NCBI GenBank assembly: GCA_025999255.1
Contig: BNXB01000062.1
Span: 1-8,261, forward strand
DNA from: Bacteroidia bacterium
GTDB lineage: Bacteria; Bacteroidota; Bacteroidia; Bacteroidales; Azobacteroidaceae
Reading direction: 5' to 3'
DNA: 8,261 nt
This document shows, in pieces, positions 1-6,284 of the stretch. Each line of letters begins with the position of its first letter. Position 1 is the first letter of the stretch. Position numbers and translations under genes: made by a program. Below the pieces are notes generated by a model. That model was not told the origin of the DNA. It did not search any database and saw only the letters and a program-made list of their open reading frames with translations.

Positions 1-2621
1 AAATACAGGGATTTTATGTTGTTCGGCAGGTCGGGCGAACGCAGGTCGCCCCTACGGATATTACCTATTTTTTCGATTTCATCGACAATACGGACGGCGG
101 CATCCGGTAAGGCTAATTTGCTGATATCATTCACAGCGCTACTTAAATCCCGTCCTGAGACATTGACGGAGACTACGATTTTACGTTGTACATTTTCCCT
201 GCTGATAGAATTCGGGCCTGTTGTCGAGACAATATCGGCGACTTCCTCCAGAGGAATCTTATTGCCATTTCCAGCGTCGATTAATGCTGTTTTTATTCCG
301 TCTATGGTGGTTGTATAACTGCTGTCGAGCTTCAAAACCAGATCAAAACTCCGTTGTCCTTCATATATCTCACTTTGTTTTTTTCCGGAGAAAGCCAGGG
401 AAACAAACTCATTGAACTCTTGGATAGTAATTCCATACCGGGCAAGCATGTTGCGGTTTGCACGAATTTGTAATTGAGGAACTTCTGTTTGTTGTTCTAC
501 GCTGACGTCCACCAATCCGGAAATATCGGAAATAGAATTTTGTATTTTATTTCCCAAAGAGAATAACTGATTCAGGTTGGCGCCAAACAGTTTTATAGCA
601 ATATTAGCTCGTGTCCCCGATAACATGTGATCAATACGGTGTCCGAGGGGTTGGCCTACCGTCGTGGCAAGACCCGGTATGGCTGCTAATTTTTCACGGA
701 CATCCGCCATAAATTTCTCCTGGGAACGATTCTTTAATTTGTAATTCACATCTATCTCCGCTCCATTAGTAGCTTGTGAGTGTTCGTCGAGTTCTCCGCG
801 TCCTGTACGCCGGGTAGTGGAGTTCACTTCCGGGATGCTCAATAATTCCCGTTCTACCAGGTTCCCGAGACGATCGCTTTCTTCCAAAGAAACTCCCGGC
901 TTACATACCGCAGCTATTGTCAATGCTCCTTCATTGAATTCCGGGAGAAAACTGCGTCCCATCATTACAAACAAAACCAGTGAAACCACAAATAATGAGA
1001 CAGAAGAGATCAATACCACTTTTTTCCGGTTCAGGATTTTCTCCAGGGAGTTTTTATATATCCTTGTCAGGTTTCCGGAAACCCAACTGTCCTTTTCATT
1101 CTTCCTGAGGTATTTATCATTCGATAACATCATTTTACACAGCAGGGGAGTTAAAGTCATTGCTACAATCAACGACATAAACAACGATACAATGTAGGCA
1201 ATCCCTAGTGGTTTCAACATCCGGCCTTCCATTCCCGATAAGAAGAATAACGGAATAAAAGCTACAATAATAATCAATGTAGCGTTAAGAATCGATGCCC
1301 GGATTTCACGTGAAGCGTTATACACAACATGATATGCCGACTGTCGTTCTTCTCTGGGCTTTTTATAATTCTGTTTCAATCGTTTATAAACATTTTCCAC
1401 GTCAATGATGGCGTCATCCACCAAGGAACCTATGGCAATACACATTCCTCCGAGACTCATGGTATTGATATTCATTCCCAACAATTTGAGTACGATGATC
1501 GAACCCAGAAGCGATAATGGGATGGCAATGACCGAAATAACGGTTGTCCGGAAACTGGCTAAGAAAACGAACAGGATAATAATTACCAGTACGGCGCCTT
1601 CGATCAGAGCCCGGGAAACATTGCTGACCGAAGTCTCGATAAAATCGGCCTGCCGGAATATTTTTGTATCCAGTTTCACATCGGGCGGAAGAGACTGCCG
1701 GAGTTCCATGAGATTCTTCTCAATATTGCGGGTCACATTCAATGTGTTAATATTCGGTTGCTTAGATATTGATATGATAACAGCCGGTTTGGCATTTTGA
1801 GATGCAGTTCCCATTTTTACAGCGCTTCCTATCTGTACTTTAGACACATCACTCAAATACACCGGCTCTTCGTTATTCATTTTAACCAAAGAACTTCCCA
1901 AAGCATCCAAATCGTATGTACGGGCAATTCCGCGTACCATATATTCATTTCCGTATTCACGGACAACTCCTCCTGATGAATTGTAACTGATGGAGGCGCA
2001 CACAGCCTGGAGTTCATCCATTGTTACCTTATAATACTTCATCAGCATGGGATCGGCCAATACCTGGTATTGTTTGTAATCTCCTCCGATAATTGTCACC
2101 TGAGAAACACCTCCTGTAGCTAGAATCACCGGACGAACGGTCCATTCCGCTAAAGTTCGCAAATCCATCATGGATGTAGAATCGGATTGGAGCCCTACAA
2201 ACAGGATTTCTCCCATAACGCTTGATTGCGGCGCCAATACCGGTTGCACATTTTCAGGCATGGTTTCCGCCAAGGTTACCATCTTCTCGCTGACAATCTG
2301 GCGGGCTTTGAAAATATCGGTTCCCCAGTCAAATTCAACCCAGACAAAAGAGTATCCCTGCATGGATGCCGAGCGTACACGCCGTACGTCGGTAGCCCCA
2401 TTTACAGCCGTTTCAATCGGGAAAGTGATCAATCGTTCCACTTCTTCGGATGCCATACCCTCGGCATCGGTCATAACAACCACCGTGGGTGCAGTCAGGT
2501 CGGGAAATACATCAATGTCCATTTTATTCATCGTATAGATTCCCGTAATGACTAATATTATTGCTCCTAACAAGACGTATAACTTGTTATTGAGCGAAAA
2601 CTGTATGATTTTGTTTAACAT
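1..2621 (-). CDS. CusA/CzcA-type heavy-metal efflux RND pump, partial (N-terminal 873 codons)
   Basis: Inner-membrane proton-driven RND pump of the heavy-metal efflux family; it exports metal cations with a periplasmic adaptor and an outer-membrane channel. The frame opens at an ATG (2619-2621) and stays open to the window edge. Visible features are TM1 (about residues 14-32) followed by the conserved VFPDLTAP stretch, a first periplasmic domain, TM2-TM4 (about 338-408), and TM5-TM6 (about 445-494). TM4 carries VDDAIIDVEN, with D402, D403, D407 and E409, the acidic proton-relay signature of CzcA-like pumps. TM7 lies near 525-545, followed by RSFLPEFNEGAL and the second periplasmic domain (GRGELDEH, and later GHRIDHMLSGTRANIAIKLFG). 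TM8-TM12 would lie beyond the window. The metal (Cu/Ag or Zn/Co/Cd) cannot be decided. It sits 64 bp downstream of the adaptor gene, in the same operon. Family resemblance is good to about residue 833 (GRDLSSAVNDI), then fades; see the repeat at 26-52 and the findings. Confidence 0.93.
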   Translation of the reverse strand, partial: MLNKIIQFSLNNKLYVLLGAIILVITGIYTMNKMDIDVFPDLTAPTVVVMTDAEGMASEEVERLITFPIETAVNGATDVRRVRSASMQGYSFVWVEFDWGTDIFKARQIVSEKMVTLAETMPENVQPVLAPQSSVMGEILFVGLQSDSTSMMDLRTLAEWTVRPVILATGGVSQVTIIGGDYKQYQVLADPMLMKYYKVTMDELQAVCASISYNSSGGVVREYGNEYMVRGIARTYDLDALGSSLVKMNNEEPVYLSDVSKVQIGSAVKMGTASQNAKPAVIISISKQPNINTLNVTRNIEKNLMELRQSLPPDVKLDTKIFRQADFIETSVSNVSRALIEGAVLVIIILFVFLASFRTTVISVIAIPLSLLGSIIVLKLLGMNINTMSLGGMCIAIGSLVDDAIIDVENVYKRLKQNYKKPREERQSAYHVVYNASREIRASILNATLIIIVAFIPLFFLSGMEGRMLKPLGIAYIVSLFMSLIVAMTLTPLLCKMMLSNDKYLRKNEKDSWVSGNLTRIYKNSLEKILNRKKVVLISSVSLFVVSLVLFVMMGRSFLPEFNEGALTIAAVCKPGVSLEESDRLGNLVERELLSIPEVNSTTRRTGRGELDEHSQATNGAEIDVNYKLKNRSQEKFMADVREKLAAIPGLATTVGQPLGHRIDHMLSGTRANIAIKLFGANLNQLFSLGNKIQNSISDISGLVDVSVEQQTEVPQLQIRANRNMLARYGITIQEFNEFVSLAFSGKKQSEIYEGQRSFDLVLKLDSSYTTTIDGIKTALIDAGNGNKIPLEEVADIVSTTGPNSISRENVQRKIVVSVNVSGRDLSSAVNDISKLALPDAAVRIVDEIEKIGNIRRGDLRSPDLPNNIKSLY
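26..52. repeat. GC-rich small palindrome inside the left end of the RND pump frame
   Basis: GGGCGA (33-38) pairs with TCGCCC (46-51) across a 7-nt loop, and GCAGGTCG occurs twice (26-33 and 41-48). The stretch is GC-rich compared with the surrounding gene. Read in the pump frame it gives IRRGDLRSPDLP, which has no counterpart in the CusA/CzcA proteins I know. Palindromes of the type GGGCGACC...GGTCGCCC are familiar as dispersed non-coding repeats in many bacterial genomes. That makes an inserted repeat plausible, but the copy number cannot be seen from this window. Confidence 0.45.
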
Positions 2622-2652
2622 AGATCTCGTTAAATTATAAATTATGAATTGA

Positions 2653-2687
2653 AAAATGAATCATAGTAAATTTTCATTATTCATTTT
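2653..2687 (-). other. Hairpin in the spacer between adaptor and pump genes
   Basis: AAAATGAAT (2653-2661) is exactly complementary to ATTCATTTT (2679-2687), giving a 9-bp stem with a 17-nt loop. It overlaps the stop codon of the adaptor gene (2686-2688) and lies about 30 bases before the pump ATG. The stem is AT-rich and has no run of U after it, so it is a weak candidate for RNA processing or partial attenuation rather than a strong terminator. The 64-bp spacer shows no Bacteroides-type promoter, so the two genes are probably co-transcribed. Confidence 0.35.
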
Positions 2688-3951
2688 AGTGTGCGTGTCC
2701 GGCATGTGGGTCGAGAGCCCCTGATGTTTCCGCTAATTTAACTGAAATAGCGCCTTTCGTTACTACGTTATCGCTTGAAGTTAATCCGGAAATGATTTCA
2801 GTACGTATGTCGTCGCTAACTCCAATTTTCACTTCCCTTTTCTCATATGCTTCCGGAGTTACCTGAACAAATACAAAATAGGAGCCCTGATTCTCTATTA
2901 TTGCTTCTTTAGGTACACTCAATACAGGGTTTTCCGATTTCGTCTTAATAAAAATCTCTGTAAAACCACCGGAAATGAAACCGGCTTTATTAGCTATCTG
3001 GAAAATCACGGGGAGCAGATAATTATTCCCGTTAACAGAACGTCCGAAAGAAAGAAGTTTTCCATTCAGATCCGAAAGAGTGTATGTAACGGCATCATTA
3101 GGTTTCCGGATATTTGCCGAAACAATGTAGGGCAGGAGAGAGGCATATCGTGCAGGGACATCGGCCTTCAGTAATAAAGATTTATTTTTTGAAATACTGA
3201 CAAGAGGTTGTCCGGCTTCCACATATTGTCCATTGGAAACATACAATTGTTTTACAAAACCACCGGTTGTTCCGGAGACCTTTTGCCCTTTTTCCGAGAA
3301 ATTCCTGTATAAATTATCATAAACGGCTTTAGCCGATTCATATTCATTTTTAACCTGACCCAATTCCTTATCCGATACGATTTTGTTTTTGGCTAATTCC
3401 TGCGAACGGTTGTAATCCGTTTCAGCTTTGATGTAGGCACTTCGGGCTTCGATCAAGCGTACATTTACACTGTTATCCGCCATACCGGCTCCGGATACGT
3501 AGAACAAGGCTTGTCCCGGGACAACACTTTTGCCTTCCGTTACATTATTTCCGGCAAACATGACAATTCCGGAAGTTCGTGCTGCAACGACAGATTCATC
3601 TGTCTGGTCGGAACTAATTCTGGCTGTCGTTTTTATCACTTGTCCGAGAGGTTCAAATACGGGTTTTTCTACCAAAAAATCAATTTTTGACGACTGAACT
3701 TTGGTAAATGTAATCGCACCTGTAATTTCAGTACGTTCCTGATCACCGTTATGATCGTGATTGTGTTCTTCTTCTCCTGTGTGTTCATGTTCGTGGGAAT
3801 CTCCGGAATGCTCATGATTATGGGAATGTTCGTGATCATTCGTTTCATGAGAGGTTTCCGTATGATTATGATCATGATCGTGTGTATGTTTATGACTACA
3901 GGAAATAATAAATAAACTATATACTATTAATAGAAAAAATTGTTTTTTCAT
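2686..3951 (-). CDS. Periplasmic adaptor (membrane fusion protein) of a metal efflux RND system, His-rich lipoprotein
   Basis: CusB/CzcB-type adaptor that links the RND pump to an outer-membrane channel and can pass metal to the pump. It has 421 residues. The N-terminus is a lipoprotein signal (residues 1-17) ending in IIS before Cys18, so the protein is probably lipid-anchored. Residues 20-67 form a low-complexity segment with 18 histidines mixed with Asp, Glu and Asn, a likely Zn/Cu/Ni/Co-binding tail. The adaptor fold follows: first lipoyl half about 120-155 (ARTSGIVMFAG, GKSVVPGQALFYVSG), an alpha-helical hairpin about 160-215, second lipoyl half about 228-255 (GGFVKQLYVSNGQYVEAGQPL), then beta-barrel and membrane-proximal domains to about residue 405. 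The C-terminus is a second short His motif, DPHAGHAH. The ATG start is followed directly by a good signal peptide; no Shine-Dalgarno is seen, as is usual in Bacteroidota. It lies between the His/Cys-rich protein gene (113 bp upstream) and the pump gene (64 bp downstream). Confidence 0.93.
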   Translation of the reverse strand: MKKQFFLLIVYSLFIISCSHKHTHDHDHNHTETSHETNDHEHSHNHEHSGDSHEHEHTGEEEHNHDHNGDQERTEITGAITFTKVQSSKIDFLVEKPVFEPLGQVIKTTARISSDQTDESVVAARTSGIVMFAGNNVTEGKSVVPGQALFYVSGAGMADNSVNVRLIEARSAYIKAETDYNRSQELAKNKIVSDKELGQVKNEYESAKAVYDNLYRNFSEKGQKVSGTTGGFVKQLYVSNGQYVEAGQPLVSISKNKSLLLKADVPARYASLLPYIVSANIRKPNDAVTYTLSDLNGKLLSFGRSVNGNNYLLPVIFQIANKAGFISGGFTEIFIKTKSENPVLSVPKEAIIENQGSYFVFVQVTPEAYEKREVKIGVSDDIRTEIISGLTSSDNVVTKGAISVKLAETSGALDPHAGHAH

Positions 3952-4003
3952 GATGATGCTTAATAAAATTGTTTTTGATTAAAAAATACAAAATAATAAA
4001 ACG

Positions 4004-4022
4004 CTAAGAATCAGAGTCTTAG
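4004..4022 (-). other. Short hairpin in the leader of the adaptor gene
   Basis: CTAAGA (4004-4009) pairs with TCTTAG (4017-4022) around a 7-nt loop. On the minus strand it is followed by an AT-rich stretch (CGTTTTATTATTTTG). It sits in the 113-bp gap between the His/Cys-rich protein and the adaptor. It could be a leaky terminator or an RNA-processing site that sets the ratio of the first gene to the rest. The stem is short (6 bp) and the T-run is interrupted, so this is weak. Confidence 0.25.
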
Positions 4023-4064
4023 TTTTTACAGTTTCAGATTTTATACGTTTTAGATTCTCTCTTA

Positions 4065-4514
4065 TCAAGCAACAGGAGGCGCCCGTAAACCGGAAATACG
4101 GCTTACGTTAATTGAATGATATGTGATTAAACAGGGTGGCGGATTATCAATTCCTTTTCCTTCATCGGGAATGTAAAATTCATAGTTAAAAGCCAATAGT
4201 ACAGCCTGTATGAGGTGATTGTTATGATGATGCAGACAAACATCGCAATGATGTTCGTTTTTTTCATTCTGGTTATTCACAAGTAGAACCTGTTCGAAAA
4301 GGCAAGATGTACCTTTTTCCGGATGTTCATGTGATGTACAATCGTGATGTCCGGTATTTTTTCCCTGCTCATCATGATTATGCGAACAACAACTTTGTTC
4401 GATATGATTTTTGAAGCAAGGTAAATCCTCATGGTGGTGATGAGGGACTACCACATGTATCAGTACAATAGTATTGATAATCAAAGAAAGAAATACGATA
4501 CCGAAATGCTTCAT
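4065..4514 (-). CDS. Small His/Cys-rich exported protein heading the metal efflux operon (DUF6769-like)
   Basis: A 149-residue protein with an N-terminal hydrophobic segment (about residues 4-24), either an uncleaved anchor or a signal peptide. Next comes PHHHHED and a polar region very rich in metal ligands: about 20 His and 8 Cys in the whole protein, including CCSHNH, GHHDC, SHEH, and HHCDVCLHHH near residue 100. It ends in GLRAPP-VA. Small Bacteroidota proteins with a membrane segment, a HHHH motif and a C-terminal LRAPP are familiar beside metal efflux genes and have been labelled DUF6769; I recall this rather than having checked it. Its biochemical role is unknown; periplasmic metal binding or sensing is an inference. 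The ATG at 4514 is preferred over the in-frame TTG at 4541, because that TTG lies at or upstream of the transcription start predicted from the promoter at 4546-4576, and because the hydrophobic segment begins right after the ATG. Confidence 0.85.
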   Translation of the reverse strand: MKHFGIVFLSLIINTIVLIHVVVPHHHHEDLPCFKNHIEQSCCSHNHDEQGKNTGHHDCTSHEHPEKGTSCLFEQVLLVNNQNEKNEHHCDVCLHHHNNHLIQAVLLAFNYEFYIPDEGKGIDNPPPCLITYHSINVSRISGLRAPPVA

Positions 4515-4545
4515 CAAATGATTAAAAATATAGATATACAAAAGA

Positions 4546-4576
4546 CAAAATTAATATATTTCAACGTAATTTCAAA
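4546..4576 (-). promoter_or_regulatory. Bacteroides-type promoter of the metal efflux operon
   Basis: On the minus strand TTTG (4576-4573) is followed by exactly 19 nt and then TAATTTTG (4553-4546). This matches the Bacteroidota primary-sigma consensus TTTG-N19-21-TAnnTTTG at every fixed position. Transcription would begin near 4540, about 25 nt before the ATG at 4514. Just upstream of the -33 box is the 8-bp palindrome TAACGTTA (4578-4585), and AACGT recurs at 4563-4567 between the two boxes, so an operator for a metal-responsive regulator is possible but unproven. Confidence 0.7.
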
Positions 4577-4651
4577 ATAACGTTACAATAAATCTTTTGT
4601 TCGACGCATTAAATTTTGCACTTAAAAGCTCTGAAAGAGAGCTGCGGATCG

Positions 4652-4866
4652 CCTATGGCCAAGGCTGCAAATTAAGGCTGCAAGCCTTTCATAACCCAGC
4701 CCAAGGCAACGCCTTGGGTGAAAAATAATGCCATTCCCATGTTATGCCCTGAAAGGGCGACATACAATTATGTTGGGTTTACAACCCGTCGGTGGAATAT
4801 TTCATATTTTCTCACACCCTGGGTTATGAAAGGCTTGCAGCCTTAATTTGAGACATTGGTCATAGG
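4652..4866. repeat. Long palindromic element with nested hairpins
   Basis: Two 48-bp arms, 4652-4699 and 4819-4866, are collinear reverse complements. The inner part is perfect over 32 bp (4668-4699 with 4819-4850). Outside this, CCTATG and CCAA blocks still pair, with about five non-Watson-Crick positions. The 119-bp centre contains small hairpins: CCCAAGGC/GCCTTGGG (4700-4718, loop AAC), GCCCT/AGGGC (4746-4758, loop GAA) and GGGTT/AACCC (4775-4787, loop TAC). The left arm also contains a direct duplication of AAGGCTGCAA (4661-4670, 4674-4683). There is no room for a transposase, and no target-site duplication is obvious. It is GC-richer than the DNA on both sides. The architecture suits a MITE-like or REP/BIME-like dispersed element, or a strongly structured RNA. 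It lies between two divergent promoters, so it is not placed as a terminator for either neighbour. Confidence 0.85.
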
Positions 4867-4990
4867 TGAACCGAGAATATAATGTTATTAATTTCACCGG
4901 AATTCACAAAAAAACTATCAAAATATAAAATAATAAGAAATTTTATTAAATTTCATTCGTATTTTTTTATATATTTTAAAAATATTTTCA

Positions 4991-4998
4991 TACTTTTG
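4991..4998 (+). promoter_or_regulatory. Candidate -7 element for the amidase gene
   Basis: TACTTTTG fits the Bacteroidota -7 consensus TAnnTTTG and lies 29 nt before the chosen ATG at 5028. At the expected -33 position, about 20 nt upstream, only T-rich DNA is present and no TTTG, so the promoter is incomplete and may be weak or dependent on another factor. Confidence 0.45.
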
Positions 4999-5027
4999 TA
5001 ATTAATAACATGTAAAAATTGATAAAA

Positions 5028-6230
5028 ATGAAGAACATTTATATTTTGTTGATAGCCCTAACCCTTTATTATCCCGTAAATTCTTTTGCTTGTACTACTA
5101 TTATCTTATCCGGCAAGGCAACAAAAGACGGACGTCCGTTGATGTGGAAAAACAGTGATACGGAAAATCTCAACCATAGTTTGATTTATTCGGATACAAA
5201 CGGTTATCCGTATTTGGGAATCGCACGGAACACTTCAACCAACGAAAATACGGCAAATATTTGGGTTGGAACGAATTCCGAAGGGTTTTCAATAATGAAT
5301 ACTCTTTCTTATAATCTTACCGAACAACAGATTGCTACGAATAACGGTTCGTTGATGCGAAAAGCGTTGTCGGTTTGTAAAAATGTTCCGGATTTTAAAA
5401 ATTTCCTCGACACTTTGTCCCGGCCGCTGAATGTAGAAGCGAATTTTGGTGTTATCGATGCGGAAGGAAATGCTGCATATTTTGAGACTGATATCAATGG
5501 ATATCACATGGTGGATGTCAATGACGCGGCTGTGGCTCCCAACGGTTGTTTGGTTTATACCAATTTCTCTTATACCGGTTCTTATGATAAAGGAGAAGGT
5601 TATATCCGTTATCAAAGTGCCTGGCGACAGTTATATAAGCAGTTGCCTTCCAAAGATTTCTCTCCTCAGTGGATACTCAATAATTTGTCCCGTTGCTACT
5701 ATCATTCGCTCTTAGATGTGGATTTTACAGGCAAAGAGGCTATGAATTTATTCGGATCATATATTTATGATACCGACCTGATTGCTCGTAAATCGACGGC
5801 AAGCGCTACAGTTATACAAGGGGTGAAAAAAGGGGAAAATCCGGCGTTGACTACCTTATGGACTGCACTCGGATATCCTCCCTGCTCGGTAGCCATGCCG
5901 GCCTGGGTAAAAGCCGGGAGGGACAACCCGTCGCTTCTGATGCGGGCGGACGGTCAATACAATTCAAAAATCTGCGATATGTCTTTGGCGTTAAAGGCAA
6001 CCTTGTACGATGTGGAAAGGGGCCACGGACAGAATTATATTCATTTTTCAAAGGTTTTTAATAAAGACGGAACAGGATATATGCAGCAATTAGCGCCTGT
6101 TGAAAACCGGATTTTTGCAATGACCAATCTGTTGATTGATAAATGGCGTAGAGCAGGCCAGCCGGATGTAGCCGAAATAAAAACACTCGGTAAGTCTGTT
6201 TGCAGCTTGGTTGAAAGCTCCTGGCCATAA
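5028..6230 (+). CDS. Exported Ntn-type linear-amide hydrolase/acyltransferase (C45 / choloylglycine hydrolase superfamily)
   Basis: Predicted hydrolase of linear C-N amide bonds, in the superfamily that includes bile salt hydrolase, penicillin V acylase, isopenicillin-N acyltransferase (C45) and carcinine hydrolase. It has 400 residues from the ATG. A TTG at 5019 is in frame, but the ATG gives a standard signal peptide (residues 1-21, ending SFA). The next residue is Cys22, starting CTTIILSG, so signal-peptide removal would expose the Cys nucleophile required by this fold. Other matches are WKNSD with D44 (the conserved Asp near the nucleophile), N91 in MNTLSYN and N179 in VYTNFSY (candidate oxyanion/substrate Asn residues), and EANFGVIDAEGNAAYFE around 137-153, a stretch typical of C45-like members. 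SFAC is a poor lipobox, so signal peptidase I is more likely than lipidation. The substrate is unknown; bile-salt activity should not be assumed. It is probably co-transcribed with the M14 gene 54 bp downstream. Confidence 0.85.
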   Translation: MKNIYILLIALTLYYPVNSFACTTIILSGKATKDGRPLMWKNSDTENLNHSLIYSDTNGYPYLGIARNTSTNENTANIWVGTNSEGFSIMNTLSYNLTEQQIATNNGSLMRKALSVCKNVPDFKNFLDTLSRPLNVEANFGVIDAEGNAAYFETDINGYHMVDVNDAAVAPNGCLVYTNFSYTGSYDKGEGYIRYQSAWRQLYKQLPSKDFSPQWILNNLSRCYYHSLLDVDFTGKEAMNLFGSYIYDTDLIARKSTASATVIQGVKKGENPALTTLWTALGYPPCSVAMPAWVKAGRDNPSLLMRADGQYNSKICDMSLALKATLYDVERGHGQNYIHFSKVFNKDGTGYMQQLAPVENRIFAMTNLLIDKWRRAGQPDVAEIKTLGKSVCSLVESSWP

Positions 6231-6284
6231 GTCACAGGAATAAAATCTATTAACTCACACTATCACAACCCCCAGCTTCGTATT

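Larger units (their letters stand above)
4515..5027. other. Divergent intergenic region with a palindromic element
   Basis: About 510 bases without a convincing gene lie between the leftward metal operon and the rightward amidase gene. It holds the operon promoter (4546-4576), the long palindromic element (4652-4866), a very AT-rich tract (about 4870-4990), and a weaker promoter for the rightward gene (4991-4998). The only small reading frame of note, a 34-codon ATG frame at 4729-4833, lies wholly inside the palindrome and is not supported as a gene. Confidence 0.8.

Noticed and set aside
817..1197. Plus-strand open frame of 126 codons opposite the RND pump gene.
   Set aside because: It is the antisense shadow of a well-conserved pump frame. 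Its translation has no family features, whereas the minus-strand frame shows clear RND motifs.
3669..3875. A second minus-strand frame of 68 codons, rich in Ile, Thr and Met, overlapping the His-rich tail of the adaptor.
   Set aside because: It is an alternative-frame reading of the repetitive CAT/GAT-rich segment; the repeat-like composition comes from the His-coding repeats of the real gene.
3729..3900. Dense CAT/ATG-type short repeats suggesting a microsatellite or CRISPR-like array.
   Set aside because: The repetition is explained by codons for alternating His and Asp/Glu/Asn in the adaptor N-terminus; the units are irregular and there are no spacers.
4515..4541. Upstream TTG start giving nine extra residues on the His/Cys-rich protein.
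   Set aside because: The promoter places the transcription start near 4540, leaving the TTG at or before the 5' end, and the hydrophobic segment starts naturally at the ATG.
4729..4833. A 34-codon ATG reading frame (starts MPFPCYALKGRH) inside the palindromic element.
   Set aside because: It lies entirely within the inverted repeat and its nested hairpins and has no recognisable domain or leader signal; the frame is best explained as chance within a repeat.
5289..5615. Minus-strand frame of 108 codons opposite the amidase gene.
   Set aside because: It is antisense to a frame with a signal peptide and Ntn-hydrolase motifs, and it has no domain signature.
6218..6241. Possible terminator hairpin (TCCTG/CAGGA) at the end of the amidase gene.
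   Set aside because: The stem is only about 5 bp with a long loop and no following T-run, so it is unlikely to terminate transcription before the M14 gene.
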